DNA from: Paracoccaceae bacterium
GTDB lineage: Bacteria > Pseudomonadota > Alphaproteobacteria > Rhodobacterales > Rhodobacteraceae
Reading direction: 5' to 3'
Length of the DNA: 64,000 bases
NCBI GenBank assembly: GCA_033344815.1
Contig: JAWPMR010000001.1
Location: 4,450,136 to 4,514,135 of the forward strand
Within the stretch, counting starts at the first letter, position 1, and every line of letters begins with the position of its first letter. Below, one piece after another: positions 63,997 through 64,000 of this stretch. The notes below the pieces were generated by a model. The model was not told the DNA's origin, ran no database searches, and saw nothing but the letters and a program-made list of their open reading frames with translations. The position numbers and the translations under genes were made by a program.

Positions 63997-64000
63997 GTGA

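Overview
The window is chromosomal DNA of a marine alphaproteobacterium, most likely of the Roseobacter group (Rhodobacterales). The evidence is gene content: many TRAP transporters, catabolism of 2,3-dihydroxypropane-1-sulfonate (DHPS) and of ectoine, PcaQ/PobA aromatic catabolism and a complete urease operon, with moderately high GC and many ATGA/TGATG gene overlaps. I cannot name a species from sequence alone. No rRNA, tRNA or CRISPR was seen. Gene order is that of an accessory catabolic region: short pathway operons, each with its own regulator or transporter, separated by eroded DNA and two insertion sequences.

Layout. 1-2.2 kb: the end of a CoA-ligase alpha subunit, then mesaconyl-C4-CoA hydratase (meh) and 2-methylfumaryl-CoA isomerase (mct), two genes of the 3-hydroxypropionate-type glyoxylate assimilation route. 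3.2-8.7 kb: DctPQM TRAP transporter, GntR regulator, DapA-like aldolase and a divergent PfkB kinase, with a 27-bp dyad between the divergent units. 8.7-10.9 kb: eroded DNA. 10.9-16.5 kb: TAXI-type TRAP transporter, GntR regulator, kduD, kduI and a KdgF-like cupin for unsaturated uronate breakdown. 16.9-23.9 kb: a seven-gene operon (hpsN, hpsO, hpsP, usp, comD, comE and an FMN 2-hydroxyacid oxidase) that could take DHPS to sulfoacetaldehyde, with a divergent LacI regulator and two tandem LacI-type operators. 24.0-25.2 kb: glutathione-dependent formaldehyde dehydrogenase. 25.5-31.7 kb: urease operon ureDABCEFG, with a Tat-exported cyclase and an AhpD-like protein between ureB and ureC. 31.9-39.8 kb: a lactonase-like/monooxygenase pair, an isopropylmalate-dehydrogenase-like enzyme, a Gfo/Idh/MocA oxidoreductase, an aspartate-dehydrogenase-like protein and the threonate/erythronate set ltnD-otnK-otnC-otnI. 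41.2-44.6 kb: MscS channel and a membrane ferredoxin. 45.3-46.6 kb: 3-oxoacid CoA-transferase. 47.0-48.3 kb: a dead IS256-family element. 49.5-52.0 kb: an IS66 element with an exact 8-bp target duplication; its tnpA and tnpC are each broken by a copy of a small two-hairpin repeat. 52.1-55.7 kb: ectoine degradation doeA-doeB-doeD. 55.8-62.9 kb: outer-membrane protein, an aromatic-hydroxylase group, divergent pcaQ/pobA and a LysE exporter. 63-64 kb: a LacI regulator.

How the parts fit. Most units turn compounds released by algae and plankton (sulfonates, uronates, threonate, ectoine, hydroxybenzoates, urea) into central intermediates. KduI/KduD would deliver 2-keto-3-deoxygluconate, for which the PfkB kinase and DapA-like aldolase upstream are plausible next steps. 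Three points deserve follow-up: the FMN oxidase in the position where a sulfolactate dehydrogenase is needed, the small two-hairpin repeat inside IS66, and the foreign cyclase/AhpD pair inside the urease operon.
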